This document shows positions 36,601 to 44,428 of a stretch of 64,000 nt of DNA, piece by piece. Within the stretch, counting starts at the first letter, position 1, and the number at the start of each line of letters is the position of its first letter. Origin of the DNA: CAYLLN01 sp964384375 (lineage in GTDB: Bacteria; Planctomycetota; Planctomycetia; Pirellulales; Pirellulaceae). Position numbers and translations under genes: made by a program. Location of the stretch: the NCBI GenBank assembly GCA_964384375.1, contig CAYLLN010000030.1:9376-73375 (forward strand), given 5' to 3'. The notes beneath the pieces are model-generated. The model was not told where the DNA came from, did no database searches, and saw nothing but the letters and a program-made list of their open reading frames with translations.

Positions 36601-39048
36601 GTCACCGTCACCATCACCAACGTCAACGACGCGCCCGTTGGCGTCGCCGACAGCTACACAACCGATGAGGACGTGACGCTTGGCGTTAGTCCTCTGCGGA
36701 ACGTCCTGGGGAACGACACCGACGCCGACAACCTCCAGCCTCCGCTGAATGCGGGCCTGACCGCGCAACTCGTCGCCGGATCGGCGGTGGGCGGAACCGT
36801 CAGCTTGAACTCCGATGGCACATTTTCTTTCGTCCCCACGCCGAACTTCAACGGAGCAGCGAGCTTCCAGTACCGCGCGCTTGATGGCCAGGGGGGCATG
36901 TCCAATCCGACGACCGTCTCGATCACCGTGACGGCGGTAAACGACAATCCGATTGCCAATCCCGACACTTACCAGACCTTCGAGGAACAAAACCTGACGG
37001 TCCTCGTCGCCAACAGTGTTCTCAATAACGACACCGATGCGGACAATCTAATTCCGCCCCCCAACGCGGGCCTGATCGTGGATTTGGCCACCGTCACGCA
37101 GCCGGCACAAGGTTCGGTCGCGATGGCCGCGGATGGTTCGTTCACTTACACGTTGCCCAACAGCGATTTCAACGGCCAAGTCACCTTTACATACCGCGCT
37201 CGCGATCCGGAGGGGAATCTGTCCGCGCCGGCGACGGTTACGATCACGGTGTTCCCGGTCAACGATCTCCCGGTGGCCGGCGATGCGACGTATCCAGCCG
37301 TCGAGAACCAACAGTTGATTGTCTTGGCGGCCAACGGCCTCTTGCGTGCGGTCAATCCGATCGTCACCGACGTTGATACTCCGCTGAGCGGCATCGACGT
37401 GGAAGTCGTTTCGCCCCCCGCGGTCGGTACCTTGAACTTGAACAACGACACCGGCGCGTTCACCTACTCGGCGCCAACGGAATTCAATGGCCAGGTAACG
37501 TTCACTTACCGGGCCACCGATGACGGCGGTGTCACGTTCTCGAACGTCGGCACGATCACGATCGACATCGCGGCAGTCAACAACGCTCCGACGGCCAATA
37601 ACGACAACCAATTCGTGACCGACGAGGACACGGCGCTCATCATCACGGCCGCGCAGCTTCTGGGGAACGACACGGACCCGGAGAACAACCCGCTGACGAT
37701 CAGCCAGACCACCAACTTCAGCGGTCCGGGTTCGTTCGTGGACAACCTCGACGGAACCTATACCTTCACTCCGTCCGCCGGCTTTCCGGCTCCGGCCCTA
37801 TCCAACACGGTCACCTTCCAGTACCGCGTGACGGATGGTCCGAACCAGTCGAACCTGGCCACAGTGACGATCACGGTGAACGAAGTCAACGACGACCCGA
37901 TTGCGAACGACGACACAGCCAACTTTGTCGTCAAAAACATCGCCAATCAGCTCATCTCTCCGAATCCGAAGAACAACGACTCGTCTGGACAGGATGCCGG
38001 CGTGCCGGGCGAGATCCTGGTAATCACGTCGGTCGGAGGTGTCGGTGGTGCAACGGCGCAGGGTGGAACGGTCACGCTCCAGGCCAACGGCAACATTCTC
38101 TATACGCCCGCGACCGATTTCGTCGGCACGGATTCGTTCGTCTATACGCTGAGCGACAGCCGCAACCGCACGGATACGGCGACGGTGACGTTCGAGGTGC
38201 TGAACTTCGCTCCCAAAACGGTCGGCGGCACCGTGTATATCGATGCCGACGATGACGGCGTGATCGACGCCGGCGAACAGCGGCTGGCGGGAACGCAGGT
38301 CCGCCTGTCCGGCACGACGATCCTCGGAGCGTTTGACGTTACCGTGCCGACGGACGCCAGCGGCAACTACCTGTTCACGAACCTCGCACCCGGCGACTAC
38401 GTGCTCGAGCAGATTCAGCCGCTGTATCTCACGTCTGGCAAGGACGCATCGACCACGAGTTCGGCAACGGCGATCCACATCACCAACGTCTCGCAGCTCG
38501 ACAGCAAGTTCGCCATCGACTGGGACGCCACCGATTTTACCGGCAACATCACCGGGCTGAACTTCGGTGAGCGGGGGATCAACGCGGCCTCGCTGACCGA
38601 CGCGTCAGGCCTCTTGGGCGAGATCCTGGCCTCCAGCGCCAACCCCTATGGAATGATTCTCTCGGCAGACGCTCTTGGCAACGTCGATTGGTCGTACTGC
38701 CTGCAAGGTTGGACGACAACGGCGATTTGCAAGGTTGAAGTCGCCGCCAATGGCTCGGTCCCATCGGTGCTGATTACGATCGGCGGCGTGACGAAGCGGA
38801 TCTATCAAGATCCGTCGAACAATCACGGCGGCAACACGCCGCCCACCGGTTCGCTAGCTCGGTTCCGTGTTTTGGGCCAGAGCGCCAACGGCGACTACAT
38901 CATTCGCCTCGACGGGACGCTGGCCGATTTCGGCTTCGTCGCTGTCGCACCGGTGCCGGCTGCCGAAGGAGAAGGCCCTGCCGAGATGGCCGACGGTCAG
39001 TATCGTGAGGCCGCCGACGAGGTCTTTGCCGAGGAATCTTGGGCGTAG
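33673..39048 (+). CDS. Large secreted tandem cadherin-like repeat protein with dockerin and SdrD-B domain
   Basis: About 1791 residues from the ATG at 33673; an in-frame start at 33622 adds a non-basic leader and is less likely. A basic N-terminus leads into LRGVESLETRSLLAGD, the LEPR-XLL-like sorting motif. Dockerin repeats come next: DVNDDGIVTTMDLLAIVND (about 65-83) and DPTNDGLVSMMDLLTIVNQ (about 122-140). From about 506 to 1512 come repeated cadherin-like/tandem-95 modules, each built on NDAP...DEDVTL...NDTDADN and FNGxxxFxYRxxD. An SdrD-B-like collagen-binding-type domain (YIDADDDGVIDAGEQRLAG) lies at about 1515-1590. Calcium binding and adhesion are likely. Confidence 0.92.
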   Translation: MTTSRRTSQRTPIAARRRAFLTSGSPQRRTHRSSRLRGVESLETRSLLAGDAGVFISDYWNYKNPHDVNDDGIVTTMDLLAIVNDLSAGGVRQLPGTTVGGGNNSVGPEGESSSGQPDFFIDPTNDGLVSMMDLLTIVNQMTAEGEGSMDPALIRYKLEPVAAGTNTLLPTNGSGQYLIQEGDYYELRVLVQDTGQTSFGALTRPSTFDPDGAGPQPAKSAFGLTTAFLDLNWDTSRTDVEVVETQIVEIGGTPTGDSSTFTISFNGFTTDPIAYSDIPVFTAVRIRDAMLLELGADGRTDVSNLRNIEVEPETPSSSTRFRVRFIHDLSNQDFTTMSGAVVNADGATGITVEPNIDGNPSNAASYREMYRGRVTRNQNSASLAVLPNNPQFFDTDAQPPFINADRVAGGVNDAGSISETSLNPSADRSGVQLVEVFRLRMKAIDGDNATPVSFVGSVTNLNVTNNFNSIHGFTAVIPANRIVFDQTGDFMTDPAPELLITEQISAVNDSATINEGPGATVLIDVLANDVDANPPPGVLRGNLQIQSFTQPAFGSVVLESGQLRYTVPNADFNGVATFQYTIQDGALTDTGTVTVTVKATNDSPTIASPGTQIIIEDVLGGLIFSTGNGNAVTISDVDAGTADVQVTLTTTGGTLTLNPMATGDLTTVNGDGTGSVTAIGTVAEINAALSGLRFTPTLNSNGATSIGIAVSDLGNTAHPDNAAIGTANATVPITVNAVNDAPVLTVPGGQTVDESAVLTFTGSNLISVVDVDADVGTVPFLTVTLTAAAGSEITPDATSGASIGGSGTNSATISGSVSQVNNALDGLTYRRVSPLNDTLTVNVSDNGNTGSGPIGTDQETIAIQVVATARPRALDDVFPLSGTFQEGAAEYILDVLLNDLVNLGETPQISGFSAPAGFTLTVLPANSGIPREHLRLVSTDPDFFGQVTFTYTLIETDNVPFGTPGQLPNSGPDEGMVTVTITNVNDAPVGVADSYTTDEDVTLGVSPLRNVLGNDTDADNLQPPLNAGLTAQLVAGSAVGGTVSLNSDGTFSFVPTPNFNGAASFQYRALDGQGGMSNPTTVSITVTAVNDNPIANPDTYQTFEEQNLTVLVANSVLNNDTDADNLIPPPNAGLIVDLATVTQPAQGSVAMAADGSFTYTLPNSDFNGQVTFTYRARDPEGNLSAPATVTITVFPVNDLPVAGDATYPAVENQQLIVLAANGLLRAVNPIVTDVDTPLSGIDVEVVSPPAVGTLNLNNDTGAFTYSAPTEFNGQVTFTYRATDDGGVTFSNVGTITIDIAAVNNAPTANNDNQFVTDEDTALIITAAQLLGNDTDPENNPLTISQTTNFSGPGSFVDNLDGTYTFTPSAGFPAPALSNTVTFQYRVTDGPNQSNLATVTITVNEVNDDPIANDDTANFVVKNIANQLISPNPKNNDSSGQDAGVPGEILVITSVGGVGGATAQGGTVTLQANGNILYTPATDFVGTDSFVYTLSDSRNRTDTATVTFEVLNFAPKTVGGTVYIDADDDGVIDAGEQRLAGTQVRLSGTTILGAFDVTVPTDASGNYLFTNLAPGDYVLEQIQPLYLTSGKDASTTSSATAIHITNVSQLDSKFAIDWDATDFTGNITGLNFGERGINAASLTDASGLLGEILASSANPYGMILSADALGNVDWSYCLQGWTTTAICKVEVAANGSVPSVLITIGGVTKRIYQDPSNNHGGNTPPTGSLARFRVLGQSANGDYIIRLDGTLADFGFVAVAPVPAAEGEGPAEMADGQYREAADEVFAEESWA

Positions 39049-39145
39049 TGGCGGCAGAAGCTGAGCGGCAGCGCGAGTGAACCGCTGCCACACGTTGATG
39101 CGCTTCCGCCCGAGGGTCCTCCCTTGGACAGAAGAAACGCAGCCT

Positions 39146-39175
39146 AAAGTCCCGCCGGGCCGGCGGGACCTACTT
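39146..39175. repeat. GTAGGTCC-family hairpin at the 3' end of the NagB-like gene
   Basis: GTCCCGCC / GGCGGGAC stem followed by ACCTACTT. It touches the stop codon of the minus-strand gene, so it may serve as its terminator. Confidence 0.75.
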
Positions 39176-41081
39176 AAATCGGCACGCCATTCCAGCGGAC
39201 GAACGCTTCCATCGCGAAGTATTCGGGCAGGCCCACCTTGTTGTATTGCTCGGCCGTACCGGTATTGCGGTCCTCGGCCCGTTGCCAGAACTCGCGCGGG
39301 TCGCTGCCGGGGAATAGAGCCTCATCCTTCTGACTCTGGTGCATGAAGATCGCTTTCCGCTTGAGCAGGATGTCGCCCGGCGAGAGAGGCACGGCAATTT
39401 CGATCTCATGCAGGGCATACTCCTGCCACGCGCCGCGATAGAGTAGCGCATCGGGCCGGTTGCCGCGGGTGGATTCGACTTCGAGCAGCGCCCGGAAGAT
39501 GGCCTGAGCACAGACGCGGTGCGTACCGTGAGGATCGGAGAGGTCGCCCGCGATATAGACCTGCTGCGGATCGACCTTTTCCAGCAGCTCGCGGATGATC
39601 CGGACGTCTTCGCCACAGATCGGATTCTTGGCGATCGTACCGGTCCGATAGAACGGCAGGTCGAGGAAGTGCAGGTGCTCTTCGCGGCAGCCGACTTTGA
39701 TCGCGCCGGCTTTTGCCTCGCCCCAACGGATGAGCCCCTTGATCTTTTGCACGGCGTCGATGTCGGGATCGCCGGCGTGCTTGCGGGCGAGCGATTCGAG
39801 CACCGTCCCCTCGACGAGCTTGCTCCGCTCCTGGTCGATGCCGAAGAGGCGGTTGTATTCCGTGACGATATCGGCGATACGGGCCGCGTCGTGATCGAAG
39901 ACGGCGATGTTGCCGCTCGTCATGTAGGCGATGTGCACTTCATGGCCGTCTTCGACGAGGCGAATGAGCGTCCCCCCCATGCTGATGACATCGTCGTCCG
40001 GATGCGGGCTGAAGCAGATGATCCGCTTCCGCGCTTGCTCCGCCGATACCTTGCCGGCAGGGTGATAGTCGATCGTCCCCATCAGTTGCTGGAAAACTCG
40101 GTGGGCGGCGCTTTGCGCCGGACCGTGATGCCGCAGAAGCTGGTGCAGGTTGTGAGCGCGAAAATCCTCATCGGTCAGCTTCAATAGCGCCTTGCCGGTC
40201 TGTTCGCAAAGCCAGAGGATCGCCCGCTTGATTTGTACATCGGTCCACTCGACGGAAGATACGGCCCACGGCGTTTGGCTCGCGGTCAGCCGGCTGCCGG
40301 CGGCTGCATCGACGATGACGGTCGCGTCGGCATGTTCCTGCAGGTACGACGCCGGCACGCGTGGCGAAACGGGCCCTTCGGCCACTTCGCGAATGATCTT
40401 CGCCTTGTGCTCGCCGAGAGCGACCAGCACGATCTTGCGGGCGTCGAAGATAGTCCCCATGCCCATCGTTAAGGCTTGCAGCGGGACGTTCGGCTCGCCG
40501 AAGAAGTCGCTCGCCAGGGCGCGGCGTGTTTCGGGATCGAGCGTCGCCAGGCGTGTGCGGCCGGAAAGGCCGGGAAACGGCTCGTTGCTCCCAATGTGGC
40601 CGTTGCCGCCAATCCCCAGGAGCAGCACGTCGATACCGCCGGCCCGTTCGATTTCGGCCTCGAACGCCTGGCAATGGGCTTCGACGGACGCCAGCGGCAC
40701 CGTGCCATCAAGAATGTGGACCTGCTCGCCTGGAATGTTGACGTGGGCGAGGAAGTGATCTTGGAGCCAGCGGCAATGGCTTTGCAGTTGATCGGCAGAC
40801 AGGCCGTAAAGTTCGTTCAGCGCGAAAGCAATGACACGGGAAAAATCGAGCCCTTCTTCCTTGTGTAAGCGGACAAGCTCGCGATAGACGCCAACCGGCG
40901 AGCTTCCGGTTGGCAGGCCGAGGACCGCTTGCTGGCCGCGGGCGGTGCGGTCGCGGATGACACCGGCGATCGTCTGGGCAACGTGCCGGGCGAGATCGTC
41001 GCCATTCTCAAAGACAAGCGTGGGAAGCTGTGTGCCACCGGCTTTGCGGGCGGCAGAAGGCAAACTGGTCAGGGCGGGCAT
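39174..41081 (-). CDS. Glucosamine-6-phosphate deaminase-like domain fused to a PIG-L (LmbE) deacetylase
   Basis: 635 residues from the ATG at 41081; in-frame starts up to 41216 add non-conserved sequence. The N-terminal half matches NagB: LGLPTGSSPVGVYRELVRLH, FALNELYGL, LLGIGGNGHIGSNEPFPGL. Against E. coli NagB, the positions of D72 (DEYVGL) and D141 (GNDGH) are Asn here, so deaminase activity is not certain. The C-terminal half is a PIG-L de-N-acetylase with FSPHPDDDVISMGG and DPHGTHRV, the zinc-binding residues. Fused proteins of this kind occur in planctomycetes and Bacteroidetes. Role: probably amino-sugar catabolism. Confidence 0.85.
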   Translation of the reverse strand: MPALTSLPSAARKAGGTQLPTLVFENGDDLARHVAQTIAGVIRDRTARGQQAVLGLPTGSSPVGVYRELVRLHKEEGLDFSRVIAFALNELYGLSADQLQSHCRWLQDHFLAHVNIPGEQVHILDGTVPLASVEAHCQAFEAEIERAGGIDVLLLGIGGNGHIGSNEPFPGLSGRTRLATLDPETRRALASDFFGEPNVPLQALTMGMGTIFDARKIVLVALGEHKAKIIREVAEGPVSPRVPASYLQEHADATVIVDAAAGSRLTASQTPWAVSSVEWTDVQIKRAILWLCEQTGKALLKLTDEDFRAHNLHQLLRHHGPAQSAAHRVFQQLMGTIDYHPAGKVSAEQARKRIICFSPHPDDDVISMGGTLIRLVEDGHEVHIAYMTSGNIAVFDHDAARIADIVTEYNRLFGIDQERSKLVEGTVLESLARKHAGDPDIDAVQKIKGLIRWGEAKAGAIKVGCREEHLHFLDLPFYRTGTIAKNPICGEDVRIIRELLEKVDPQQVYIAGDLSDPHGTHRVCAQAIFRALLEVESTRGNRPDALLYRGAWQEYALHEIEIAVPLSPGDILLKRKAIFMHQSQKDEALFPGSDPREFWQRAEDRNTGTAEQYNKVGLPEYFAMEAFVRWNGVPI

Positions 41082-41288
41082 GGGCTGGCTGGGAAGGTGT
41101 CGGGCACAACTAGGGTTTCCCCAGTATGCCATTGCGGGCCTTCCCTGCCAATTGCTGCTCGACGGGGACGATTCAGGCAGTAGGCGCGAGCCGCGGATCA
41201 AACACAGATGGAACACAGATCTGCGAATTGGTCTGAAAACACCTTAACTCCCATCCGTAATACGCTCGCGACACATCGTCTTTCTAAG

Positions 41289-41367
41289 TTCAACGCAAAG
41301 GTGCAAAGAGGCAAAGGCCGCAAAGGTCGGAAGCACTTCTTTGCGGACTTGGCGCCTTTGCGTTGAA
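41289..41367. repeat. Long inverted repeat (13-base arms) between the NagB-like gene and tpx
   Basis: TTCAACGCAAAGG at 41289 and its exact complement at 41355-41367. Inside are further CGCAAAGG/CTTTGCG copies. The gene-free stretch 41082-41484 consists largely of this and the palindrome at 41449. Confidence 0.75.
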
Positions 41368-41448
41368 AGCCTTTGCGGGGTCTGGCGAACACACGTCGGT
41401 TGCAGCTGAGCCGCGCTAGGTTCCATCCGTGGCTAACGAATTCACATC

Positions 41449-41476
41449 ATCGGGAGGCTTACGCCTCCCGCTCGCC
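41449..41476. repeat. REP-like palindrome (CATCGGGAGG family), intergenic
   Basis: CGGGAGGC/GCCTCCCG-type stem with loop TTAC, 8 bases beyond the tpx stop. Same family as the copies inside Hsp70 and hrpA. Confidence 0.85.
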
Positions 41477-41484
41477 GATTAGGA

Positions 41485-42003
41485 CTACAGCAGCCCCTTG
41501 AGCGCCTTCATCGCCGCATCGTAGTTCGGCTCGTTCGTCACTTCGCCGACCGTTTCGGCGTGGACGACCTTGCCGTCTTTGTCGAGCACGAACGTGCCGC
41601 GGGCGAGCAGCTTCAGCTCTTCGATGAGCATGCCATAGTTCTGACCGAAGTTGCGGTTCTGATAGTCGCTGCCGACCTTCATGTTCGTGATTCCCTCCGC
41701 ACCGCAGAAGCGGTTCATCGCGAAGGGCAAATCGAGACTGACCGTGACCGCATTGACCTTGTCCTTCAGCGCGGCCAGCTCATCGTTGAACTTCTTTGTC
41801 TGAGTCTTGCAAACGCCCGTATCGAGCGACGGCACGACGCTGATGAACGACGGCTTTCCCTTCAGGTCTGCGAGGGTGATCGTTTTGAGGCCGCCCTCGA
41901 AGAAGTGGATCGTGAAGTCGGGAGCGGGCTGGCCGGCTTTCACTTCGTTGCCGGCGAGGGTCATGGGGGTGCCTTTGAACGTGACGGCGCCAGAACGGGA
42001 CAT
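41485..42003 (-). CDS. tpx: Thiol peroxidase Tpx (atypical 2-Cys peroxiredoxin)
   Basis: 172 residues, standard Tpx length. The peroxidatic cysteine lies in PSLDTGVC (C65) and the resolving cysteine in NRFCGAEG (C100), with the usual spacing (E. coli C61/C95). Reduces alkyl and hydrogen peroxides using thioredoxin, in the cytoplasm or periplasm. ATG at 42003, with AGGAGC about 8 bases upstream. Single-gene unit. Confidence 0.96.
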   Translation of the reverse strand: MSRSGAVTFKGTPMTLAGNEVKAGQPAPDFTIHFFEGGLKTITLADLKGKPSFISVVPSLDTGVCKTQTKKFNDELAALKDKVNAVTVSLDLPFAMNRFCGAEGITNMKVGSDYQNRNFGQNYGMLIEELKLLARGTFVLDKDGKVVHAETVGEVTNEPNYDAAMKALKGLL

Positions 42004-42019
42004 GGGCTGCTCCTTGGTA

Positions 42020-42059
42020 AGTGAGAGGGGCCAGTGAGAGGCGGCAAGTAAGAGGGGTC
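42020..42059 (+). repeat. Tandem repeat of a 13-14-base unit upstream of tpx
   Basis: Three units starting AGTGAGAGG, AGTGAGAGG and AGTAAGAGG. They lie directly 5' of tpx and could affect its promoter. Confidence 0.65.
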
Positions 42060-42379
42060 GGATGTGGATTGGCCAGTATCGCGGGGCTTGCGACCGGTGG
42101 CGAGAGGGGGAGGCGGGGGCAGGAGGAGTGAAGTCGCTGGCGCAAGAATTGCACTATTTGTACAGTTGGCAGTGGCTGACTGTCACTTGGGCGACGATGG
42201 AACGCGTCGGAGTGTTTCATGAGGCAGTAGGAGTGAGGGGATTCGATACCAGGTTACCGGGAACCCCCGTTTTCGTCGATTTTGTTAACCTCGGTCAGGC
42301 ATTGACATCAGTTTTTATTTCCCAAGTGGAGAAATGGCAAAGACTTGCGTGCAAGTGATTTTTGATCGGGAGTGGCGCA

Positions 42380-42410
42380 GGTTACCACGAAACGCGAATT
42401 CGTGGTAACC
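42380..42410. repeat. Perfect 12-base inverted repeat with 7-base spacer
   Basis: GGTTACCACGAA, spacer ACGCGAA, then the exact complement. Not seen elsewhere in the window. Either an operator for a dimeric regulator or a stable RNA/DNA hairpin. Confidence 0.8.
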
Positions 42411-42692
42411 AGAGGCAACTATTGACGAGGAAAGGAGTTGCGGTCGAAACCGGGGCTGAAAGTGGCGAATTTGCTGTTAACCTGTGGAGGCCTGGGTCTG
42501 ACGAACAGATTGAGTGGCGACAGCCAAATTGGCAGTCGGCCGGTTGCTCGATTCTGAAGCACTTGCCAGGAGAACTACAACGCCGACGAAGTGGGCGAGA
42601 GAAGGAAGGCGGGGAGGCGTGGCTGGCAAGCGAATTCGCTCTAGGATCGGGGACAGATGGGAGTTACGATTCGCAGCCTTGCCCAGTCTCAC

Positions 42693-42720
42693 CCGTCCCG
42701 CCAACCGGCGGGACCTACTT
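42693..42720. repeat. GTAGGTCC-family hairpin upstream of the TIGR03009 gene
   Basis: GTCCCGCC / GGCGGGAC with loop AACC, followed by ACCTACTT. It ends a few bases before the GGGAGG ribosome-binding site, so if transcribed it would fold in the 5' leader. Confidence 0.75.
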
Positions 42721-42735
42721 GCCGGGAGGTCACGG

Positions 42736-43947
42736 ATGACCCGCCTTGCCACTTGCCTTTCCTTGTTGTTTGCGTTCACCGTTGCAGCGCCGCTCGTCGC
42801 GCAGCAGGCTCCAAATCGCGCTGGTCAGCCAGGTTATGGTCAGCCCGGCTATGCCCCAGCGGGCGCCGGTCAACCGCGTGGCACTGCGGCTCAACCTGCC
42901 CGGCAGCCGGTGCGACAAGTGGGGGGCGAAGAACCGGTGCGTCAACCGGCTGGTCCGCAACCAATCGTTGGCCCAGCAAGTGGAAACGCTCCTGCGGCGA
43001 ACGTTGGTCCGGTGGGAGGTGCATTGCAAACAGCTCCGGCTGGCCCACCGCCAGGGCCGGTGCAGCCGAGCTGGATTCCGCTCGACAAAGCGCACGACGC
43101 GTGGATCAACCAGGTGCTCCAGTTTTGGGAAGCCCGCAGCAACAAGATCAAGGCGTTTTCGTGCGAGTTTGTGCGGTGGGAATACGACCCAGTGTTTGGT
43201 CCGAAAGATCCAGAAACGGCGAAGACGATCGCCAAGGGAGAGATCAAGTATGCCCAGCCCGACAAAGGCTTGTTCAAGGTGACCGAGCTCAACCTGTACG
43301 CCCCGCCGAAGATGCCCGGCGTCGCGCCCGAGTATGTGAAACAGGACGCGACCTTTGGCGAGCACTGGGTGAGCAATGGTGAGCGGGTTTTCGAGTTCGA
43401 TGCCCGCGGCAAGCGAATGATCGAGCGCGAGCTGCCTCCCGACATGAAGAACAAGGCGATTGCCGATGGGCCGTTGCCGTTTATGTTTGGTGCGCGAGCC
43501 CAAACGATCAAAGCTCGCTACTGGATTCGGGGCCTGCCGCAGAGTGGTAACGGGAAGTACTGGCTGGAAGCGGTGCCGAAGTCGCGCCAGGATGCGCAGA
43601 ACTTCAAGGCAGTGACGATCGTCCTCGACGAGAAGACGTATCTGCCGGAACTGCTCGAAGTGCTCGCGCCGAATTTCGACGCGAAGACAAACCCGGCGCG
43701 CTCGACGTATCAATTCAGTAAGCAGGAAGCGACGGAGGCGAGTGCGAATCCGCTCGACATCAATAGAATCAAATCGCTCTTTGCCGGCAAATTCGACAAT
43801 CCCAAGTTGCCGAGCGGCTGGACGCGGATTGTGGAAAAGGCCGACGGCACGACGCGAGCGCCGACGGCACTTGCGCCGGGAGTGCCAGGAGCGCTCGAGG
43901 CAACGAAGAAGCCGCAGCCGCCGCGGACGCCGACCGTGCCGCGGTAA
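42736..43947 (+). CDS. TIGR03009-type planctomycete secreted protein
   Basis: 403 residues from the ATG at 42736, supported by GGGAGG 6 bases upstream and by a signal peptide (TRLATCLSLLFAFTVAAPLVAQ). Residues about 22-110 are low-complexity Pro/Gly/Gln/Ala. The globular part begins at DAWINQVLQFWEARSNKIKAFSCEFVRWEYDPVFG, as in the TIGR03009 planctomycete domain, an outer-membrane-lipoprotein-carrier-like (LolA-type) fold by general appearance. Probably periplasmic; function unknown. The C-terminus is again Pro-rich. Confidence 0.85.
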   Translation: MTRLATCLSLLFAFTVAAPLVAQQAPNRAGQPGYGQPGYAPAGAGQPRGTAAQPARQPVRQVGGEEPVRQPAGPQPIVGPASGNAPAANVGPVGGALQTAPAGPPPGPVQPSWIPLDKAHDAWINQVLQFWEARSNKIKAFSCEFVRWEYDPVFGPKDPETAKTIAKGEIKYAQPDKGLFKVTELNLYAPPKMPGVAPEYVKQDATFGEHWVSNGERVFEFDARGKRMIERELPPDMKNKAIADGPLPFMFGARAQTIKARYWIRGLPQSGNGKYWLEAVPKSRQDAQNFKAVTIVLDEKTYLPELLEVLAPNFDAKTNPARSTYQFSKQEATEASANPLDINRIKSLFAGKFDNPKLPSGWTRIVEKADGTTRAPTALAPGVPGALEATKKPQPPRTPTVPR

Positions 43948-43979
43948 CGTTTGGAATGGAGAGCGGTTGGCGAAAGGCG

Positions 43980-44096
43980 GATCACGAAAACACGAAGGAG
44001 GCAGAAGACACGAAAGGGAACATTTGGGGGGCCAAGCGCGTCGCCAACCTTCTCTCTCCTCATTTCGTGTTCTCCCCATTTCGCGTTTTCGTGATC
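43980..44096. repeat. Nested inverted repeat (GATCACGAAAAC arms)
   Basis: Perfect 12-base outer arms GATCACGAAAAC at 43980 and GTTTTCGTGATC at 44085, with inner ACACGAAA / TTTCGTGT copies. The arms are repeats of an ACGAAA motif, so the whole may fold as a long hairpin of about 117 bases. Confidence 0.75.
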
Positions 44097-44167
44097 GTTC
44101 GGGCCAGCGGTCCTCCAATTAGCCACGTCAAGGATCGCCGCTCCGCGCGGACACCGACGGTTCTGCG

Positions 44168-44250
44168 GTAGGTCCGGCCTGCCGGGCCGGACCTGCATGG
44201 TTCAACGACTTGCCCCCCAAGGAGATCCCGCTCGGCAAGCGGGATCTACT
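44168..44250. repeat. Paired palindromes of the GTAGGTCC family
   Basis: First hairpin AGGTCCGGCC / GGCCGGACCT (44170-44193), second AGATCCCGCT / AGCGGGATCT (44223-44247). Outer ends GTAGGTCC and GGATCTAC form a terminal inverted repeat with one mismatch. Length and design match the element inside the Hsp70 gene. Confidence 0.8.
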
Positions 44251-44428
44251 ATCGACACGTTTTCCACGCCTGTCTCGCGTCCGTTTCGTCGCACAAATCG
44301 CATGCGGTATGGCGTTTCTTGACCGCGACGCGGACAACCCTTTTTCTTTGCCGGTGACGTGTTAAGGTTTCTTCCCCGGCCGGCAACTGGATGCTCGGCC
44401 CAGGTGTCCGTCACCGCAGGAAGAATCC

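Larger units (their letters stand above)
42004..42735. other. Gene-poor region upstream of the TIGR03009 protein
   Basis: About 730 bases. Several open frames here have no protein-like content. It contains a 13-14-base tandem repeat (42020-42059), a strong inverted repeat (42380-42410) and a GTAGGTCC-family hairpin (42693-42720) just before the downstream ribosome-binding site. Confidence 0.6.
43948..44428. other. Intergenic region filled with inverted repeats
   Basis: About 480 bases with no gene. It holds the nested inverted repeat at 43980-44096 and the paired palindrome at 44168-44250. AGGAAG at 44417 is a likely ribosome-binding site for the next gene. Confidence 0.6.

Noticed and set aside
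35190..38210. Repeated DNA in the second giant gene as possible CRISPR or tandem DNA repeat
   Set aside because: The periodicity is of protein modules of about 90-100 residues with divergent DNA; no short identical repeats with spacers.
42062..42358. Open frames in the tpx to TIGR03009 gap
   Set aside because: Low-complexity purine-rich translation, no ribosome-binding site, and no domain.
42514..42735. N-terminal extension of the TIGR03009 protein
   Set aside because: The extension is translated repeat DNA; a strong ribosome-binding site and a signal peptide support ATG 42736.
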